Positions 7,257-9,296 of a stretch of DNA of 9,296 nucleotides are shown in pieces. The stretch is from the NCBI GenBank assembly GCA_047921175.1, contig JBLRWQ010000091.1:1-9296 (forward strand), given 5' to 3'. Both the position numbers and the translations under genes were made by a program. How positions within the stretch are numbered: position 1 is the first letter of the stretch; the number at the start of each line of letters is the position of its first letter. Below the pieces are notes generated by a model, which had not been told where the DNA came from, did no database searches, and was given only the letters and a program-made list of their open reading frames with translations. The stretch comes from T1Sed10-7 sp047921175. Lineage in GTDB: Bacteria; Actinomycetota; Nitriliruptoria; Nitriliruptorales; Nitriliruptoraceae.

Positions 7257-7264
7257 CTCCTCTC
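7257..7264 (-). promoter_or_regulatory. Ribosome binding site of the cupredoxin gene, at unusual spacing
   Basis: GAGAGGAG on the minus strand leaves only 2 nt to ATG 7254 but 5 nt to GTG 7251. The spacing favours GTG as initiator, which would remove one residue. Confidence 0.5.
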
Positions 7265-7276
7265 GTGAACCGCGGG

Positions 7277-8107
7277 TCAGATATCACGACGGTGGATCGC
7301 GAGGGTTGCGACCGCCAGTGGGCCGAGGGTCCATGCCACCAGGCTGCCGACCAGCACGCCGACGGCGCCCGTGCGACCGACCCGATCGAGCAGGTAGCCA
7401 CCGAAGGGACCGAGGGCGCCGGGGCCGTCGACGAGGAGGAGCACGAGCACCCTGGCCGCTTCGATCGGGTTGAGCAGGACCGAAGCCAGCAACCCGCTGG
7501 GAGCGAGGCGCAAGCCCGGCGCGACCCCGACCAGGAGCAGGTCGAGGCCGAGCGCGAGCAGCAGCCACATCGCGGCTGCCGCGGTCGTCGCCTGCTGGTG
7601 GGTCGAGGCCAGTGCGGCGATCGCCACCCCGATCGCGACGGAGGTGGCCGCGGTTGCCAGCGCGACGGCGACGACCGTGGCCAGGGTCAGCACATCCGCG
7701 ACCGTCGCCACGGTGGAGATGAGCACCCCACCGACCCCGAGACCGAAGGCCACCACGGCCCAGACGGCCAGCAGGCCACCCAGGAAGGTGGCCAACGGAA
7801 GCACCGTTCGACCGACCGGCTGGCTCGCGAACATCGCCAGCAGACCGCCTTCCCGGTCCCTCGCCAGGCTTCCGGCCCCCAGCAGCATCCCGATGAGGGG
7901 GGGCAGCAGGAGGGTGACCTGCATGAGCCCGTCGGTCGCAGCTGCGGCTCCGGCCAGACCGAGGGAAGCGAAGGAACGCAGGCCCGAGATGGTGGCGCCG
8001 AGCGCGGCAGCGGCGAAGATGCCGGCACCGATCATGACCCAACGGCTGCGCGCCGCGCCACGCAGCTCGAAGGTGGCCAGGCCGAGGGTCTGCTGGATCG
8101 CGCTCAT
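7277..8107 (-). CDS. nosY: ABC-2 type permease, NosY family
   Basis: This is a 276-residue integral membrane protein with six predicted helices, at about 24-43, 62-80, 104-130, 140-167, 176-195 and 247-268. It has the ABC-2 permease layout seen in NosY. GSLARDREGGLLAMFASQPVGR (79-100) between helices 2 and 3 matches the conserved cytoplasmic coupling segment, and LLNPIEAARVLVLL (211-224) matches the conserved NP segment before the last helix. NosY and NosF form a transporter that, with periplasmic NosD, supports assembly of the copper-sulfide centre of nitrous oxide reductase. The ATG overlaps the nosF stop as ATGA (4 bp), so translation is coupled. Very Ala/Leu/Val-rich composition is normal for such a membrane protein. 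Assignment to NosY rather than another ABC-2 permease rests on the nosD-nosF order as much as on sequence. Confidence 0.86.
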   Translation of the reverse strand: MSAIQQTLGLATFELRGAARSRWVMIGAGIFAAAALGATISGLRSFASLGLAGAAAATDGLMQVTLLLPPLIGMLLGAGSLARDREGGLLAMFASQPVGRTVLPLATFLGGLLAVWAVVAFGLGVGGVLISTVATVADVLTLATVVAVALATAATSVAIGVAIAALASTHQQATTAAAAMWLLLALGLDLLLVGVAPGLRLAPSGLLASVLLNPIEAARVLVLLLVDGPGALGPFGGYLLDRVGRTGAVGVLVGSLVAWTLGPLAVATLAIHRRDI

Positions 8108-8814
8108 CCGGCGGCCTCCCGACGCCCGCTCGGTCCAGACGGCTCGCGACGCTCGTCGTGATCGGCCGACCCCGTGGGCAACACGATCCGGCCATCGACG
8201 AGTCGAAGGGTCCGGTCCGCGACACCGCCGAGCTCCACCGCCGACGGTGCGGCGATCACGACGCTGACCCCGCGACCGGTCGCGCGGCGGAGCACCTCCC
8301 CCAACGCGTCGTAGCCCGAGCTATCCAGGTTCGCGGCTGGCTCGTCCAGCAGGAGAAGGCGCGGGCTCCCGAGCAGGGCGACCGCGATGGCGACGCGCTG
8401 GCGCTGACCTCCGGACAGCTCGGCGACCGGCTGGTCCAGCCGTGGGAGGAACCCGTCGGGAAGCTCGACCAGCAGCTCCCGGCTACCCCGGAGCCGTCCG
8501 AACAGCTGCAGCACCTCCGAGCCCGTCGCCCAGCCCGGCAGTCCCGGGGACTGCGGGAGGTAGCTGAGCGGACGACGACTCGCCGGGCTGCGACCGATCG
8601 GTCGGCCGTCGATCGAGCGCTCGCCACTGGACGCGACGAGTCCGGCGATGCAGCGCAGGAGCGTGGTCTTCCCGCTGCCGTTGTCACCGGTGAGCAGCAC
8701 CGAGGTGCCGGCCGCAACGTCGAACCCGACCCCGTCGAGCACCCTGCGGCGACCGAAGGCCTTCCGCAGACCGCGGACCCGCAACCGCGGCGTCGCATCA
8801 TGCAGCGATGGCAT
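8104..8814 (-). CDS. nosF: ABC transporter ATP-binding protein, NosF family
   Basis: This 236-residue ATPase partners with the downstream permease. Motifs in order are: Walker A GDNGSGKT (43-50), Q-loop LPQSPGL (Gln88), signature LSGGQ (133-137), and Walker B LLLLDE (153-158) with D-loop ANLD (161-164). The H-loop, normally His after VVIAT, reads VVIAAPSA with Pro190, so the switch His is missing. The length is shorter than NosF proteins of about 300 residues, and the C-terminal tail (from about 215) is charged and apparently disordered. ATG 8814 lies within the 3' end of nosD (17-bp overlap with its stop at 8798) and has a G-rich GGGGGGTG a few bases upstream. Starting further up would add a Cys/Trp-rich segment translated from the nosD gene in another frame. 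The gene ends in a 4-bp ATGA overlap with nosY. Confidence 0.9.
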   Translation of the reverse strand: MPSLHDATPRLRVRGLRKAFGRRRVLDGVGFDVAAGTSVLLTGDNGSGKTTLLRCIAGLVASSGERSIDGRPIGRSPASRRPLSYLPQSPGLPGWATGSEVLQLFGRLRGSRELLVELPDGFLPRLDQPVAELSGGQRQRVAIAVALLGSPRLLLLDEPAANLDSSGYDALGEVLRRATGRGVSVVIAAPSAVELGGVADRTLRLVDGRIVLPTGSADHDERREPSGPSGRREAAG

Positions 8815-9296
8815 GCGGCACCCCCCGACGGAGCGTTCGACGGGGCTGCTGCCACACCAACAGCGCCAGCAACGGCACCAACAACAACCCCGCACCGACA
8901 AGACCCAGCATCCGTGCCCGCGGTTCAACCGGTGTCGGCGTCACCGCCGGCGACACGGGGATCGTCAACGGGAGCTCATCGACGACCACAGGATCCTGCC
9001 GGGCCCACCGCTCCTGGATCGATCGCAGCAGTCGGAACCCGGGGCCATCGGCGAGCAACAGCAGCTCGGGATGGCGTCCGAGCAGCCGATCGACTCCCCC
9101 ACCCTCGGTGTGGGCAACCGCACCCCGTCCCGGCGTTCTCGACTCGTAGCCACCGTAGGTGCTCCAGAGGTTCCCGGTCCCCTCCTGACTGAACACCAGC
9201 CCGCTCAGCCGTCCACCCTGCGGCAGCACCTGGATCCGGTTGTCGACGAAGCTGTTCGCGCGGAAGGAGGCCCGGGCCGATGGATACGCCGCGATC
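8798..9296 (-). CDS. nosD: NosD-like copper-enzyme maturation protein, C-terminal part
   Basis: The frame is open to the right edge, so the N-terminus lies outside; 165 residues are visible. NosD is a periplasmic right-handed beta-helix protein that works with NosFY in maturing nitrous oxide reductase. The visible part shows the family's C-terminal pattern: a last helix rung ANSFVDNRIQV (13-23), then GNLWSTYGGYE (41-51), which corresponds to the conserved GNYWSDYRGYD, then the LLGRHPELLLL and RQDPVVVDELPL segments near the end of the helix domain. One C-terminal membrane segment (about 129-148) follows, then a short basic tail that should be cytoplasmic. That topology is common in NosD of Gram-positive-type bacteria, anchoring the protein outside the membrane. 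The nosF start lies inside the last 17 bp. A lone NosD-like beta-helix protein would be ambiguous, but the adjoining nosF and nosY support the call. Confidence 0.85.
   Translation of the reverse strand, partial: IAAYPSARASFRANSFVDNRIQVLPQGGRLSGLVFSQEGTGNLWSTYGGYESRTPGRGAVAHTEGGGVDRLLGRHPELLLLADGPGFRLLRSIQERWARQDPVVVDELPLTIPVSPAVTPTPVEPRARMLGLVGAGLLLVPLLALLVWQQPRRTLRRGVPHAIAA

Noticed and set aside
7013..8161. A 382-codon plus-strand open frame opposite nosY and the cupredoxin gene
   Set aside because: Its Gln/Gly/Arg/Asp-rich low-complexity translation has no motif, while the minus strand carries clear nosY features. Long antisense frames are expected at this G/C content.

Overview
High-GC (roughly 70%) bacterial chromosomal DNA with dense, mostly minus-strand genes, GTG/ATG starts, strong G/C preference at third codon positions and clear AGGAGG-like ribosome binding sites. 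This suggests a high-GC actinobacterium-type host. The window holds no rRNA or other lineage marker, so the placement is an inference from composition and gene style only.

Layout. (1) 1-815, plus strand: the C-terminal half of a GH13 subfamily 18 disaccharide phosphorylase (sucrose-phosphorylase family). It is followed by a G/C-rich inverted repeat that separates it from the convergent minus-strand genes. (2) 877-2571, minus strand: a two-gene MntA/HepT-type toxin-antitoxin module (nucleotidyltransferase then HEPN/DUF86 protein, overlapping by 8 bp), then an alpha/beta hydrolase. The HepT reading frame has no stop at its normal end and runs about 260 bp into the hydrolase gene. (3) 2625-5424, minus strand: glucose-6-phosphate isomerase followed 37 bp later by 6-phosphofructokinase, two consecutive steps of upper glycolysis in one apparent operon. 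(4) 5425-5985: a 561-bp gap without a convincing gene, containing a near-perfect palindrome and presumably the pgi promoter. (5) 5986-9296, minus strand: a tightly packed six-gene run, nosD (3' end only), nosF, nosY, a membrane-anchored cupredoxin, a 75-residue unknown protein and a SCO/SenC copper chaperone. Overlaps or gaps are 22 bp or less throughout.

How the genes work together. The last block looks like the accessory half of a nitrous-oxide-reductase (nos) or related copper-enzyme maturation operon. NosD, NosF and NosY form an ABC-type complex needed to build the copper-sulfide centre of NosZ; SCO proteins deliver copper to CuA sites; the cupredoxin may carry copper or electrons. The catalytic enzyme would lie to the right of the window. 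The glycolytic pair and the disaccharide phosphorylase (which releases a sugar phosphate) are both consistent with sugar-phosphate metabolism, but they are separate transcription units here.

No wholly new system is evident. The points most worth a second look are the HepT read-through, the small unknown protein inside the copper operon, the NosF that lacks its H-loop histidine, and the cupredoxin without an axial methionine.
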